Source of the DNA: Brachionus koreanus
Taxonomy: Eukaryota; Rotifera; Eurotatoria; Ploima; Brachionidae
Length of the DNA stretch: 31,883 nt
Assembly (NCBI GenBank): GCA_016987375.1
Contig: PJRA01000313.1
Location: forward strand, 1,282,765 to 1,314,647
Reading direction: 5' to 3'
Shown here piece after piece: positions 12,001-22,041 of the stretch (positions are counted from its first letter, which is position 1; every line of letters begins with the position of its first letter). The notes below the pieces were generated by a model. The model ran no database searches and was not told the DNA's origin. It was given only the letters and a program-made list of their open reading frames with translations. A program made the translations under genes and the position numbers.

Positions 12001-12757
12001 TACCAAAACATAGAGAACAAAAAGATATTTCTCAAGGAAATAAAGCCATTTGTGAGACTAAGTGAGGTAAGAAGAGAGTCAAATTGTTAAATTCAAAGTT
12101 AAATATTTCATTAAGGAAAATTATATCGGAGACCTGATGTTTTCGCTAGCTTACTTGCCAGCTGCTGAGCGTTTGACAATTGTGGTAATCAAGGCCAGAA
12201 ATTTGCAAGGTTTAGGTCCTGATAAAAAACTCCTTCCAGGCAAGTTTATTAAATTTAAAATAGTAATTTTTTTTTCATCATTATTAACTTTTGTATTTAC
12301 AGATCCGTTTGTCAAGGTGTGCATTTTGTCTAAAGATGGCAAAAAGCTGAAAAAAAAGAAAACGTCGTCTCAAAAAGGAACTATGTGTCCTGTTTATAAC
12401 GAAGAAATTGTTTTTACTAATCTTAAAAAAGATCAGCTTAATGACATAATTATACAATTTTTGATATATCATGATTCTTTAACTAATCGCGAATTACTCG
12501 GCTCATTTTCAATATCATCATCATCAAGAGGAAATGAATATGCTCAATGGAAAGATATGCTTGAGAGTAAGAAATCAATAGCATGGTGGCATTCGTTAAC
12601 TGCGCTTAATTCTAATGTCGATAGTGATCACAATTTAAATCAAAATTTTAGCATAAATAATCGAAAAAATTCAAAATCAATTAATTTATTTAATTTTAAG
12701 CCTAAGCCTATTTCAATTAGTTACAAGCAAGCACAGGCATTAGGAGAACATCCATAG
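6050..12757 (+). CDS. Synaptotagmin-like protein, N-terminal membrane anchor and two C2 domains (4 coding exons, ~812 aa)
   Basis: Exons are 6050-7301, 11459-12066, 12116-12239 and 12303-12757; phases match at every junction. The start is the first ATG in a frame otherwise open only from a TTG. A transmembrane helix spans about residues 9-34, then KKR and four cysteines (43, 54, 59, 62), possible palmitoylation or metal sites. A long Ser/Lys-rich linker runs to about 490. C2A (about 493-620) keeps D528, D582 and D588, but E522 and E580 replace two usual aspartates. C2B (about 621-770) begins GDLMFSLAYLP, has the polybasic LKKKK (677-681) and the WHxL-type motif WWHSL (756-760), but has lost most loop aspartates. 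This suggests a calcium-independent or weakly calcium-binding synaptotagmin, perhaps of the Syt12/Syt-alpha kind; subtype is inference. Intron 1 is about 4.2 kb and intron 3 is GC-AG. AATAAA lies at 12772. At about 812 residues it is nearly twice the usual length because of the linker. Confidence 0.85.
7302..11458 (+). other. Synaptotagmin intron 1
   Basis: The donor GGTAAAA at 7302 and acceptor TTTTGAAG ending at 11458 join CAG G to AT, giving Asp in frame. The intron is about 4.16 kb of A/T-rich sequence. I found no nested gene, no clear transposon protein relic and no alternative exon. The small ORF at 8891-9109 has no family features. Enhancers or further exons cannot be excluded by eye. 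Confidence 0.7.
12240..12302 (+). other. 63-nt GC-AG intron inside the C2B domain
   Basis: The conserved C2B sequence requires joining CCA G to AT CCG (Pro-Asp-Pro-Phe). The only donor giving that phase is G|GCAAGT at 12240, a GC donor with otherwise perfect consensus; the acceptor is TTTACAG ending at 12302. The GT three bases further in gives the wrong phase. The intron is 63 nt, a multiple of three, and has no in-frame stop, so retention would insert 21 mostly hydrophobic residues into C2B loop 1. Confidence 0.75.
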
Positions 12758-13844
12758 CTCAATTTTTATTCAATAAAGAAAATTAATAAGTTACATTTAT
12801 TGCTTTTAAGATGCATTTAAGCTCAGTGTATTCTTAATTATGCCCATTTAATTAATCTTTTTCGACAAAGTATAGGAAAAGGAAATAAAATTGCTTAGAC
12901 AAATTAAAAAAATAAATCTTATTAGAAATTTTATGCACAGTCATAAATAGTCTTTAAACTATTCCTCAATTTTCCAAACATTCACCAACAAAAAAGTTTA
13001 TTTTCGCTATATAAAAATGGTGTAAAAACAAGAAAAGAAAATTTTTATTTGGCTAAAAATGCTTTTTTCACTTTTTTTTAAAATAAATGTATCATATTTT
13101 CAAATAAAACAATTCAAAATATTAATTTTTTTTTATTGAAAAAATTTTCACCCTGAATGCTACATTGATTTTCAATTTATATTATTATTGAATATTTATA
13201 TTGAAACAAATATATATTAGTCTCTCCGGACGCGTAAAAAGCAATAAAGTGAAAAACAAAATCTTAGCATTAGTTTTTTTATTTTATTTTTAAATTTTAA
13301 AGCTTATGAATCGGGATTTTTTAGAGTCAACAATTAGAATTTTAAAAAACATCGAATACAATAAAATAATTTTTAAGATATTTTAAAATTTTTAATTATA
13401 CTTTGAAGATATTAAAATTTAAAAATGGTTGCATTCGAAAATATATGAATAATATAAACTTATTTATTTATTCAATGAACACCTTGTAGGCGATGTAAAA
13501 AAAAATGAAAAAATATTTTAATAAATTATCAAACTTATTATCAAAGTTCATCATATTCTAATCTGACAGCTCTAAGTATCTGTACTCTTTAAAGTTATGA
13601 CTAAGATAACTCTGTCATCAATCATAATTTTGAATGGAAAAGTTACATGAAAGTGAAGGCAACTCTTTACATTAATTTGAAAATTTTGAATTTAAAGATT
13701 TTAATTAATAAATAAAATTAATAAAATTTATTAACAATTGTATTTTTACATAATATCACAAAATAAAAGAAAAAACTTTTTATTTACTTCATAAATATTG
13801 AGATAAAAATATTACTAACACTATATTAACGCAAAAATTTAACC
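12758..13844. other. Synaptotagmin 3' flank and intergenic A+T-rich sequence
   Basis: AATAAA at 12772-12777 is the likely poly(A) signal, giving a very short 3' UTR. After that I see only A/T-rich sequence with no exon or repeat boundary. A short GC-richer patch near 13222-13235 is unexplained. Confidence 0.4.
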
Positions 13845-14160
13845 GAACCCGCCGGTCTTCTCACGTCACATTAAAAATGTGATTTTTACTAAATTTTAAC
13901 GATAACAACAAGAAAAACATCCGGCTAGTTTTTTTAAACCTTTGAAAGAGCATCATTCAGCAGTTTTTTTAACTTATTCATAGTCTTGAGCATGATGACC
14001 TCATCAGGAAGCAGGTTTCAATGGTTTGCTATTCAATTTTTATAGAACAAGTCAATCTACTTACAAAATCTGATCACTTCTCTAATGAATTTTGTCTTTT
14101 TATGCCAATCAATCTAGCTGTATTGTGCAGCAGATTATCAGTGTCCTAAGCTACTGATTT
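13845..14160 (-). mobile_element. Decayed LINE 3' end (C-terminus of RT ORF)
   Basis: On the - strand, pieces in shifting frames read NTARLIGIKRQNS, RLTCSIKI and NHWNLLPDEVIMLKTM followed by LKKLLNDAL. The order F..R...WN.LP.EV....S.N.FK..LD is the standard C-terminal tail of CR1/L2-type LINE ORF2 proteins. Several stops and frameshifts interrupt it. A 6-bp hairpin, CACATT/AATGTG, lies at about 13866-13880 in what would be the 3' UTR. The 5' limit is not visible. It shares the protein tail type with the elements at 15368 and 25381, but I cannot say whether they are one family. Confidence 0.5.
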
Positions 14161-15367
14161 TAATTTAACCTTGACTTAATATTTTGTGTCATTTCCATAA
14201 ATTTTATAAGTATCGCTGAGTGAATCAGGAATATCGTTAAAGTTAAAAATAAAAAATTGAAAGCTTGAATAGTGTATATTTCAACATAGATGTCTTGATT
14301 ATAAAGCTACTGGTCAGAAAGAGATTTCCACTAAAACCATATGCTGAAAGCTTAAATTTCAAATCGATCTATTTTAAATATTAGAAAATTTGACTGATTT
14401 ATTAAAAAAATTTAAAATTCAAACTCTTAGGAAATAAAAAAATCAATTTAAAAAATAATGAAGCTTTTTAAAGATTACAGGAAGATTTTCAGTTTTTATT
14501 TGCTATTTTTTACAAAATTTATTTAGAATGGATTCAAACGTTTGTCTTTTTAATTTCTTTAAACCTGTTTTTTTCTATATTTTTTTATAACATCACCTAG
14601 GTTAAAAAGCGTTCATTGAAATAAATAATGATAATAATTTCTTTTATTTTAATTTTTTTTCTAAAAAGAGTTACAAAAGCTCATGAGGTTTTTTTTTAGT
14701 GTTAAAAATAGTTCTTAATTAAGTTATTCTAGACTCAATGTATTTTCTAATTCATTTTTAAGTTGTTCACGTACGTTTTTGATGATTTTGAATAAGATTA
14801 TAAAAGTTTTTAATACTCAACAATTAAGTTGAGAGCGATTTTTTTCTGAACCAAAGCAAATTTATTAAAATTTAAATTCAAAAACAATCTTTAAATTTAG
14901 GATTTTTTCAAAGCTTTTCAAAATTTTCCAATCTCTCAAATCCACTCTACCAAATACCATAATGTGAATTATTGTGGAAGGAGAAAGACGTCGTGGCATT
15001 ACTCCATTCCTATTGAAAAATCTTATTTATTAAAAATGATTTGATTTCATTTAATAAAAAATGACAACAAACAAATTTATTCAGCAGATCGATAAAAATT
15101 GAAATAGTTCATTATTTTAATTATCATTCAGACTGTAATAATAGTGATAAAATTTTTAAACTTAGATTTTGTATGTTAATTTATTTAAGTGTAATAAAAA
15201 TTCATTGAAAATATTAAGAAATAATTTAAAAAAATACTTTAAAATATCTTTCCAGTTTTTCCAGTAATTGAACACGATCTTTATCATTTTTCCAATTATA
15301 AAATTATAGAATTAAATATTAAAGTTAAAAATAATCCTGATAGAAGTATAGAATTACAATTTTTTAT
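14161..15367. other. Intergenic A+T-rich sequence
   Basis: No gene is recognised. A GC-richer patch at about 14940-15005 (including GAAAGACGTCGTGG) may be part of an old insertion, but I could not assign it. The rest is A/T-rich with frequent stops. Confidence 0.35.
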
Positions 15368-16626
15368 AAAGATTTAAGTGACAGTGATATAAAGAAAAGC
15401 AAAAATCCAGTCGAATCGCTTTCTTTGTCGATTCTGTTTATCAAATCATTCAAAAGTTCACCCGTTCCAAGTCTCTGACTTGAAGCTAATGTTACCCCCT
15501 TATTTAAAAAGGGTAGTAGGTTACAGGCTTCAAATTACAGGCCAGTATCGCTTACGTCGATGGTGTGTAAAGTAATGGAAAAACTTTTGAAAGATCATAT
15601 GGTCGATTTTTTGTGGGACAACTGTTTACTCAATAGTAGTCAGCATGGCTTTGTTAGAAACAAATCGTGTATAACCAACTTGCTTGAGACTGTTGATCTA
15701 ATGACGGAATCCTTTAATCAAAAAAAAATTTTTGTGAAATTTTTGCTGATGATACGAAATTAATGTTCATTATAAGGAGTCTTGACTCGTGTTTGAAGCT
15801 GGAAAGCGATATTGCCAAAGTTTTTGAATGGTCTAACGGCTGGTTAATCAAACTCAACGATGAAAAATGTAAAAAAATGCATTGCGGTCCTAACAATCCG
15901 GAATTCGATTACTCAATTAACAAAAAATGCCTGTCAAAAACTGATAGTGAACGCGATCTCGGTGTCAATATCACTAAGGACTTGAAGTGGTCATTACAAA
16001 CGAATGAAGCAGCAAGAAAAGCAAATGCGATATTGGGTGCTGTTCGACGAACGATCAAATTTCATAGCAAAGAAACGGTTTGCAGGCTCTACAAAGCCTT
16101 TGTCAGACCGTCAGACAAGTTTGGTGTCCCAACCTAAAGAGGGATATTTCAACGCTTGAATCTGTTCAGAGAAGGGCCACCAAACTAGTCCCAGAGTTAC
16201 GTCACTTGGACTATGAAAGCAGACCTAATGCGTTAAATTTCACAAGCTTAGAAACAAGAGGAGTAAGAGGAGATCTAATTGAGATGTTTAAAATTGTCAA
16301 AGGGTTTACCAAAGTGAACTGGCATGTTCCATTGGTTTTCAAGAACAATTCAAGTGGCACTCTAAGATCTGCTCTAAGACGGCATGACTTAGCGATGGAA
16401 AAAAAATTGGTTAAAAATTGCGAAGCTCGGTTCAACTTCTTTAGCAACAGGGTGGTAAATGTTTGGAATGGTTTGGACAATGAAATTATTTATGCTAAAA
16501 CTTTAAATGATTTTAAAAGCAAAATTGATAAAACAGATTTAAAAAGGCTATTATGATGAGGCTAAACCCTCATTCCATGTGCTGTGCACATTATAGCTTA
16601 TTATTATTATATTATATTATTATTAA
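15368..16626 (+). mobile_element. CR1/L2-like LINE ORF2 relic with the reverse-transcriptase palm deleted
   Basis: The first frame reads KDLSDSDIKK...NPVESLSLSI, hits an in-frame TGA at about 15476 where Trp is expected, then continues VTPLFKKGS, NYRPVSLTS and SQHGFVRNKSC to about 15725. In the family the next 100 or so residues hold the palm (D.SKAFD, GVPQGSVLGP). Here they are missing, and sequence jumps to FADDTKL (about 15745-15768) in another frame. The protein then runs through ERDLGV and LYKAFVRP, shifts frame near 16100-16125, and resumes NLKRDI, VQRRATKLVPELRHL, RRVRGDLIEMFK-like and VWNGLD to a TGA-adjacent end at 16556. The 3' UTR ends in a (TTA)n-type tail at about 16599-16626, as in CR1/L2 elements. 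It cannot be active: catalytic core, 5' end and frame integrity are all lost. Confidence 0.9.
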
Positions 16627-16797
16627 AGGTTAATTTTTCTGGATTACAAAAAAAAAATTTAATTACAAAAATTGAAAATCATTTTATTAATTTTTAATTT
16701 ATAATATTAAATCTTTTTTTTAAAATAATGTTTTAATAAAAAAATTTTCGGATAAAATTAACGATTTTTTTTGTAAAATTAATAATGGAACTTTGAT

Positions 16798-16918
16798 TTA
16801 AATATTAATTCTAAAATCTGAAAGCTGATCCTTTAGTTTACCTAATGTGCTAATTAAAGCCTCACTATTTTTCTCTTTTTGTTTATCAACTAATTTTAAA
16901 AAATAATTATTATCTATA
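16798..16918 (-). CDS. Possible last exon of an unidentified gene
   Basis: On the - strand an acceptor-like TTGTATATAG ends at about 16919. It is followed by an open stretch whose peptide, after an A/T-rich lead, reads KLVDKQKEKNSEALISTLG and then KLKDQLSDFRINI, ending at TAA 16798-16800. The amphipathic, charged, coiled-coil-like composition looks more like protein than the neighbouring sequence. I could not find upstream exons before COX19; an ATG near 17115 opens only a few codons before a stop. No family is recognised. It may be a decayed gene end. Confidence 0.25.
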
Positions 16919-17684
16919 TACAATTTTAAAAAATAGTTTATTTGAAAAAAAGCTTTGGTTTTAATAAAAATAATTTTAACACTCAAAAACCGGATAACTT
17001 TTTTGACCCTTTTATTTAAATCTTTTTTAATAGAATTCTAGATATTATCTAAATAGTATCTAAATATTGCATAAATCAGACTTTTTGCTTAAAGATAAGT
17101 CAATTCTTCTGACATTTTTTAATATTTTTTAGAAGTCAAGTAAGTGACTTGACTTTGAAAAGAATTTAAAATGACAAGTCTGGTTTGACACAGACTCTAT
17201 GACATAAGTAAAAATCCTTAACGACACAATTGGTAAAAAATTGTGCAGTTAGACCGAAACATTCTTGAAAATCATTATCAAAATATATCTATTTATTATT
17301 TNNNNNTATTAAAATCAATAATATAAAATATATTTACTAAATCAAATAAATTATGTAAGAAATAAATTTTTATTTTCAATAAATTTTGGAAATTTTGTAG
17401 TAATAACTTTTTATAAAATAGCATAGGTTTTAGAATTTAAAAAAAATTTAATAAAAAAATTTTAATAGCAAAAATTGAATTAAAGAATTGAAGCTATTAA
17501 ATAAATATCTTATAAACAATTGATTTTTTCTAACTATTTTTAAATAGTTATTTAATCAAAATTTTTTAAAATTTAAGAAAGATCTAGCATTTAAATTATT
17601 TATTTGAAACTGATTAGACTTTTTTTAGGAGATTATTTTCATTTTTTTCTAAATGATTCAACAATTTAAGAGAAAAAACAATAG
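16919..17684. other. COX19 3' flank with hairpin cluster and assembly gap
   Basis: This A/T-rich region includes a run of five N at 17302-17306, which is a gap placeholder and not real length. Three perfect short inverted repeats lie in 17133-17245 (described separately). An antisense AATAAA (TTTATT) at 17599-17604 is the likely COX19 poly(A) signal, 80 nt past its stop. Confidence 0.5.
17133..17245. ncRNA. Cluster of three stem-loops; structured element of unknown type
   Basis: Three perfect inverted repeats occur in succession. AAGTCAAGT/ACTTGACTT (17133-17141 with 17147-17155) has a 5-nt loop. AGTCTG/CAGACT spans 17177-17182 with 17191-17196. CACAATT/AATTGTG (17225-17231 with 17239-17245) has a 7-nt loop. 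The first two include G/C pairs and are not simple A/T coincidence. No known RNA family is recognised, and it may instead be a fragment of a foldback element. Confidence 0.2.
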
Positions 17685-17957
17685 TTATTTTTTATCCGAA
17701 GTTTGGACATTAGTTTCCTCATCTTTATAGCCAAACGTGGACAAATCTCTTTTGTCCATTAAGTTGTTGTTCATGCGACAATTTAAATATTCCTTTGCTT
17801 GGTTACGACACTTAGAATTATCGTTGTTTTCTCTTTTTATGCACAGCATATATTCCAGCATTTGCCTCTTACATTCACCCTCATGATCAAGCGGAAAAGA
17901 GCCTTGAATTGGCGGTTTAGGCTGAAATATTTTCTGTCCAAATGTCATTGACGACAT
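17685..17957 (-). CDS. COX19: COX19, cytochrome c oxidase assembly factor (twin CX9C protein)
   Basis: The single-exon 90-residue protein starts MSSMTFGQKIFQPKPP and continues GSFPLDHEGECK, closely matching the metazoan COX19 start and family length. The start is the ATG at 17957; the frame is open further but only from a TTG. The twin CX9C motif is complete: C29-x9-C39 and C50-x9-C60, which form two disulfides in the coiled-coil-helix-coiled-coil-helix fold. Family members sit in the mitochondrial intermembrane space, are imported by the Mia40 route, and act with COX11 in copper delivery to cytochrome c oxidase. The gene is divergent from PIGZ with 188 bp between the start codons, so the two may share a promoter. 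No intron and no damage are seen. Confidence 0.95.
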   Translation of the reverse strand: MSSMTFGQKIFQPKPPIQGSFPLDHEGECKRQMLEYMLCIKRENNDNSKCRNQAKEYLNCRMNNNLMDKRDLSTFGYKDEETNVQTSDKK

Positions 17958-18145
17958 ATTGCTATTCAATAAAAATTATAAATTAATAAATTCAAATATT
18001 TTCTCACTAATTTCTAATACATTAATAAAATAAATTAAATTTCTCAAAAAAAGAAAAATTCATAATTAAAATAACAAAAATTTCCATAATTTAAAATTAA
18101 CAATTTTTTCCAATTTTTGGAAAATAAACTTTAAAAAAAATTAAA
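17958..18145. promoter_or_regulatory. Shared intergenic promoter region of divergent COX19 and PIGZ
   Basis: The 188 bp between the two start codons must hold both 5' UTRs and both promoters. It is almost entirely A/T-rich, and no TATA box can be singled out in such composition. The short head-to-head spacing suggests a bidirectional promoter; this is inference from layout only. Confidence 0.5.
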
Positions 18146-20233
18146 ATGTTCTCGCAAAGGCTGCTAAAACAATGGCTTTTACTAGTAACAGCACGAATAG
18201 TCTTGACTCTATTCAGTCAGCGTAGCTACATTCATCCAGATGAATTTTTCCAAGGGGTCGAAATCATAGCTGGCGATCTATTCAATTGCTCGGAGAAAAT
18301 TTACCGTGCCTGGGAATTTAAGCTAACAAACGATCAAGAGCCCATCAGAAATATAGCAATACCTTATTTATTCTATGGCATTCCACTCTACATTCTTAAA
18401 ACTTTATCCAATATTGGCTCTGTAAAAGACTACACCACAAGTTCAATAAACAACTATGACTCAAATATTCTTACTGTCCAAGCTAATACTTTAATCTATT
18501 ATCCGCGGCTATTCATGACTCTTTATTCTTTTATAAACGACTTTTGTTTGCTGAAAATAAGTGCTCTATGTGATTTCGACCAAAGTAGTGTACTTCTGAT
18601 GTTTTCCAGCTCTTATATTGCCTTTGTTTATTTAACCAGAACATTTTCTAATTCAATTGAGACTATTTTATTTTCCGTTTTAATATACCTCATTATTAAA
18701 TCAATAAAAACCCAAAAAATCTTAAATGAACGATTCTTGATCGAATCTGTTGATGGAACCACCAAAAATGTAATATCGTCAAACTCGAATGAATTTCAGC
18801 TAAATAAACAAAGTCCAAAAGCAAAAAATTCTTCGTTTAAACGCCTAAAATACTTCGGTATATTTAAATGCAACTATTTGTCCGAATGGATTGGTGTTTG
18901 TTTGTGTCTAGGAGTTTTTAATAGACCTACATTTTTGATATTTTCTTTTGTACCAGTTTTATTTTGGATTTTGAATGGACTTGGTTCTTGTAGTAAGCGC
19001 CAATTTTTGCTTTACTCTTTAAAGAGATCTTTGTCAATAGGCAAATATTTGGTTCCTTTAGCAATTTTGTTTTCATTAATAGATACATTTTATTTTTATG
19101 AAATCAACAATTTTGATGAATTAGCAAATTTTATTAAATCACTAAATTTGATAATTACTCCGTATAATTTTTTCAAGTATAATTCAAATAGTGATAAGCT
19201 TAAAGAGCATGGTGAACACTCGATATTTCAGCATTTAATAAATTGTTTTCTTCTATTTGGATTTAATTTTGTAGTGCTAGTAATCATAAATATTCGTTTT
19301 TTCTATCAATTTTTATTCTTTAACGAAGAAAGTATGTCAGCACAGAAAAAAAAATTATCCTTTAAGCAAAAAATTAACTCATTTATCAAAAAATGTATTT
19401 TATTATTTAACAAAATGATAGATAATATATTTTGTTTCTTTTCGCTTTCGTTCATATTTCCACTAGTAATTTTTTCGCTAGTGTCACATAAAGAACCTAG
19501 ATTTTTAATACCACTTCTCATTCCCACATGTCTTCTAACCAGTCATGTGATATTTGGCAAAACAAGCAGCACAAATCTCAGGTATTTATGGTGCACTTTC
19601 AACTTTATTATGCTAATTGTTTACGGCTATTTGCATCAAGGAGGAATGCTTGCTTCACTCACTCATATACAAAAAATTTTCACTCATCCTTCTAGTGTTG
19701 ACCAAAATTATCATGTAATTTATTTTCAAACATATATGCCTCCACGGCATCTTGTCCAAGCGCCATTCAAGGTTCAACTGATCAACAATAATAGATATAA
19801 GCTGGAATTGGCCAGGAGTGGTAAAAAAATAGTTGAACCACTTCGCGAAATTCATGATCTCATGTCATCCTCGAATAAAAAACAATTAGAGGAATTTATA
19901 CTCAATTTAAAAAGTGATGCACACAATAACTGGGGAATTTTTGTTGTCGCTCCGTCCATTTTAAAAAAAGAAATAATTTTTAACGAGCAAGAAAAAAATC
20001 CTCAAACAAATCAAAGTTTATTTAATTACAATCTAATTCAAGAGTTTAGGTTTCATTTTAGTTTCGAACACTTGATGGAGCATTTGAATTACTTGAAATG
20101 TCAATTTAATGATAATTTGTCCCAAATAAATAAAATAAAATTTTCAATGTATGTTAATAAATGTAGAAAAATGGGATTTATTGAAAGATTTATGGCTTCT
20201 TTTTCTCTCAGTTTATACCAAATTGTTGACTAA
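18146..20233 (+). CDS. PIGZ: PIGZ / SMP3, GPI mannosyltransferase 4 (GT22 family)
   Basis: The single-exon 695-residue membrane protein belongs to the dolichol-phosphate-mannose-dependent GT22 family. The lumenal signature HPDEFFQ is at residues 30-36, after one N-terminal hydrophobic helix, and holds the acidic residues thought to be catalytic. Other family landmarks follow: AWEF (55-58), TRTFSNSIET (164-173), FNRPTF (258-263), TPYNFFKYN (338-346) with EHGEHS, the HKEPRF block (448-453), YGYLHQGGM (493-501) and YFQTYMPPRHL (526-536). The last two are typical of the PIGZ/SMP3 branch rather than PIGB or ALG9/12. It adds the fourth, side-branch mannose to the GPI precursor in the ER. It is longer than human PIGZ (579 aa), with Lys/Ser-rich insertions near 200-235 and 395-425. 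AATAAA lies at 20297-20302. It shares strand with PIGQ downstream. Confidence 0.93.
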   Translation: MFSQRLLKQWLLLVTARIVLTLFSQRSYIHPDEFFQGVEIIAGDLFNCSEKIYRAWEFKLTNDQEPIRNIAIPYLFYGIPLYILKTLSNIGSVKDYTTSSINNYDSNILTVQANTLIYYPRLFMTLYSFINDFCLLKISALCDFDQSSVLLMFSSSYIAFVYLTRTFSNSIETILFSVLIYLIIKSIKTQKILNERFLIESVDGTTKNVISSNSNEFQLNKQSPKAKNSSFKRLKYFGIFKCNYLSEWIGVCLCLGVFNRPTFLIFSFVPVLFWILNGLGSCSKRQFLLYSLKRSLSIGKYLVPLAILFSLIDTFYFYEINNFDELANFIKSLNLIITPYNFFKYNSNSDKLKEHGEHSIFQHLINCFLLFGFNFVVLVIINIRFFYQFLFFNEESMSAQKKKLSFKQKINSFIKKCILLFNKMIDNIFCFFSLSFIFPLVIFSLVSHKEPRFLIPLLIPTCLLTSHVIFGKTSSTNLRYLWCTFNFIMLIVYGYLHQGGMLASLTHIQKIFTHPSSVDQNYHVIYFQTYMPPRHLVQAPFKVQLINNNRYKLELARSGKKIVEPLREIHDLMSSSNKKQLEEFILNLKSDAHNNWGIFVVAPSILKKEIIFNEQEKNPQTNQSLFNYNLIQEFRFHFSFEHLMEHLNYLKCQFNDNLSQINKIKFSMYVNKCRKMGFIERFMASFSLSLYQIVD

Positions 20234-22041
20234 ATTTTTTGGATAAATCAATCCTAAAACCCAATATTTAATTTTTTTAGATAATTTATTTTTTAAAATA
20301 AAGTTTAATCGATGAATTTTTTTTTTCAGATTAAAATTAAAGCCTTTCAAAAAACCATTATTAGCCTAATGGAAATTGGAAAAATTTTTAGTTTTTATTT
20401 AATATTCCAATTCAAAAACGTATTAATTTTGGAAAATATAATATTTAGTGCAGTCAAAAAGGACTTTTTCTATATATTTATGGCAAAGTAAATTTCTGAT
20501 CAAATTTCATTTAAAAATTATCATTGAATGCAAAATAAAATTTTATTTATTTGTATTTTAGAAAATAATTTACAATTCTTTTCAAAAGTCTAAAAATAAA
20601 GCAGGAAATTTAATTGGACATTTTAAATTTTTTGATCATTTTGGAAATTTGATCAAAAATTTTACTTTGCCTTTTTTTATGTTTTTTCGTTTGAGGTTTT
20701 TAAATTTCTCAAAATAAATATGAAACTTTTTAGAAAAATTTGGAAGATGGTTTTAGTGTTTTAAAATAGTAGAAAAAAGTTTTGACAGAATTTTTTGGAA
20801 AAATAATTAAAATAAAATAATATTGATTAAGTTAAACAAAAAAAAAACTAAAAATGACTAATTGTTTTTAAATAAGATTGAGTTTTGTTTACATAAAAAT
20901 TTAAAAATTAAAAATAATTTTAAAATTGGAAAATCACGACTTATTTTTTTTTTCGTTTAATTACTTTTTTTTCTTTAAATTCAAATGGGATTGATATCAA
21001 GATTCATGTTTCAGTAAAACAATAAATTTTCATTTAAACTGAACATATTTTATCAGTATTCTTTGTATATTATTATTTACTGAAAAAGGCTTGAAGTTTA
21101 ATGTCATAGGTTTATGTTTTTTTTTAAGATACAAACACTAATTTTGTTAAAGCCTTTACAAAGACAATTTAAATCATCAAAAAAACAAGATTCAAATAAT
21201 TTTCGATATATTTTAAATTCTAATTTTTAGCTAAAATTAAAACTTATGAAATGAAATGAGATGAAGAGTTATATTTTGAAAAAAAATGAAAGCCTTAAAC
21301 GAAAAAACATAGAAATATGGAAAAATAAGATTTGCAGGCATCAAGTTAATTTTAGATTTTAGAAGTTTGGAGTAAATAATAAGCTATTAATTAAAAATTT
21401 TAATATATCAAACAACTTTTATCTAACATATTTTTATAATAACTATTGTACAATTAGATTAATTTCTCAAATCAATAATTCTTATTCAATAAAGCGTTTA
21501 AATCTCAAAATGAAATAGTTTAATAAAATATTTACCAAAACCATTGATAAGATTGATTTTTTAAATATGAATTTATTAATATATTTATGTTTAAAAAGTT
21601 TTTTTTTAATTAATTTCAAAATTATTTGTAAACTAACATTCAAAATTAAATCTAAACATTAAATTCAAATATTCCAAACAAGAAATAAAAAGAAAAAAAA
21701 TTTAAAAATTATTATTCAGTCTTATCAAAGGGTTGAAAAAGAATTTTTTAAAAATTTATTTTTTTTTTTAAGTAAAATAAAGATTAATTTTAAGATCTAA
21801 AGATAAACTCCTTGAATTGAAATGATATTTTGAATTGATCATCTTCAGATGCCAAGAAATAGGAAAATTCTCTATTTTTAATTTTCAACAAAATTGGTAT
21901 AATTAAGTAACCACGGCTCACAACAAACTCTGAAATTCTCATTTAAATAATCTATCATGATTTAAAACAAAAAATATGAAAAAAGCTTTTAATTTTTTTT
22001 TAAATTTCCTTTATTTTTAGAATTTAATTGTATGATATCTA
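20234..22041. other. Intergenic region between PIGZ and PIGQ
   Basis: About 1.8 kb of very A/T-rich sequence. It contains the PIGZ poly(A) signal (20297-20302) and, just before the PIGQ ATG, a pyrimidine-rich tract ending in TTTTTAG at 22020 that could be a cis- or trans-splice acceptor for the PIGQ 5' end. I found no exon, RNA gene or transposon protein in it. Confidence 0.45.

Noticed and set aside
16211..16480. 89-codon - strand ORF
   Set aside because: It is a shadow of the LINE ORF2 C-terminus on the + strand.
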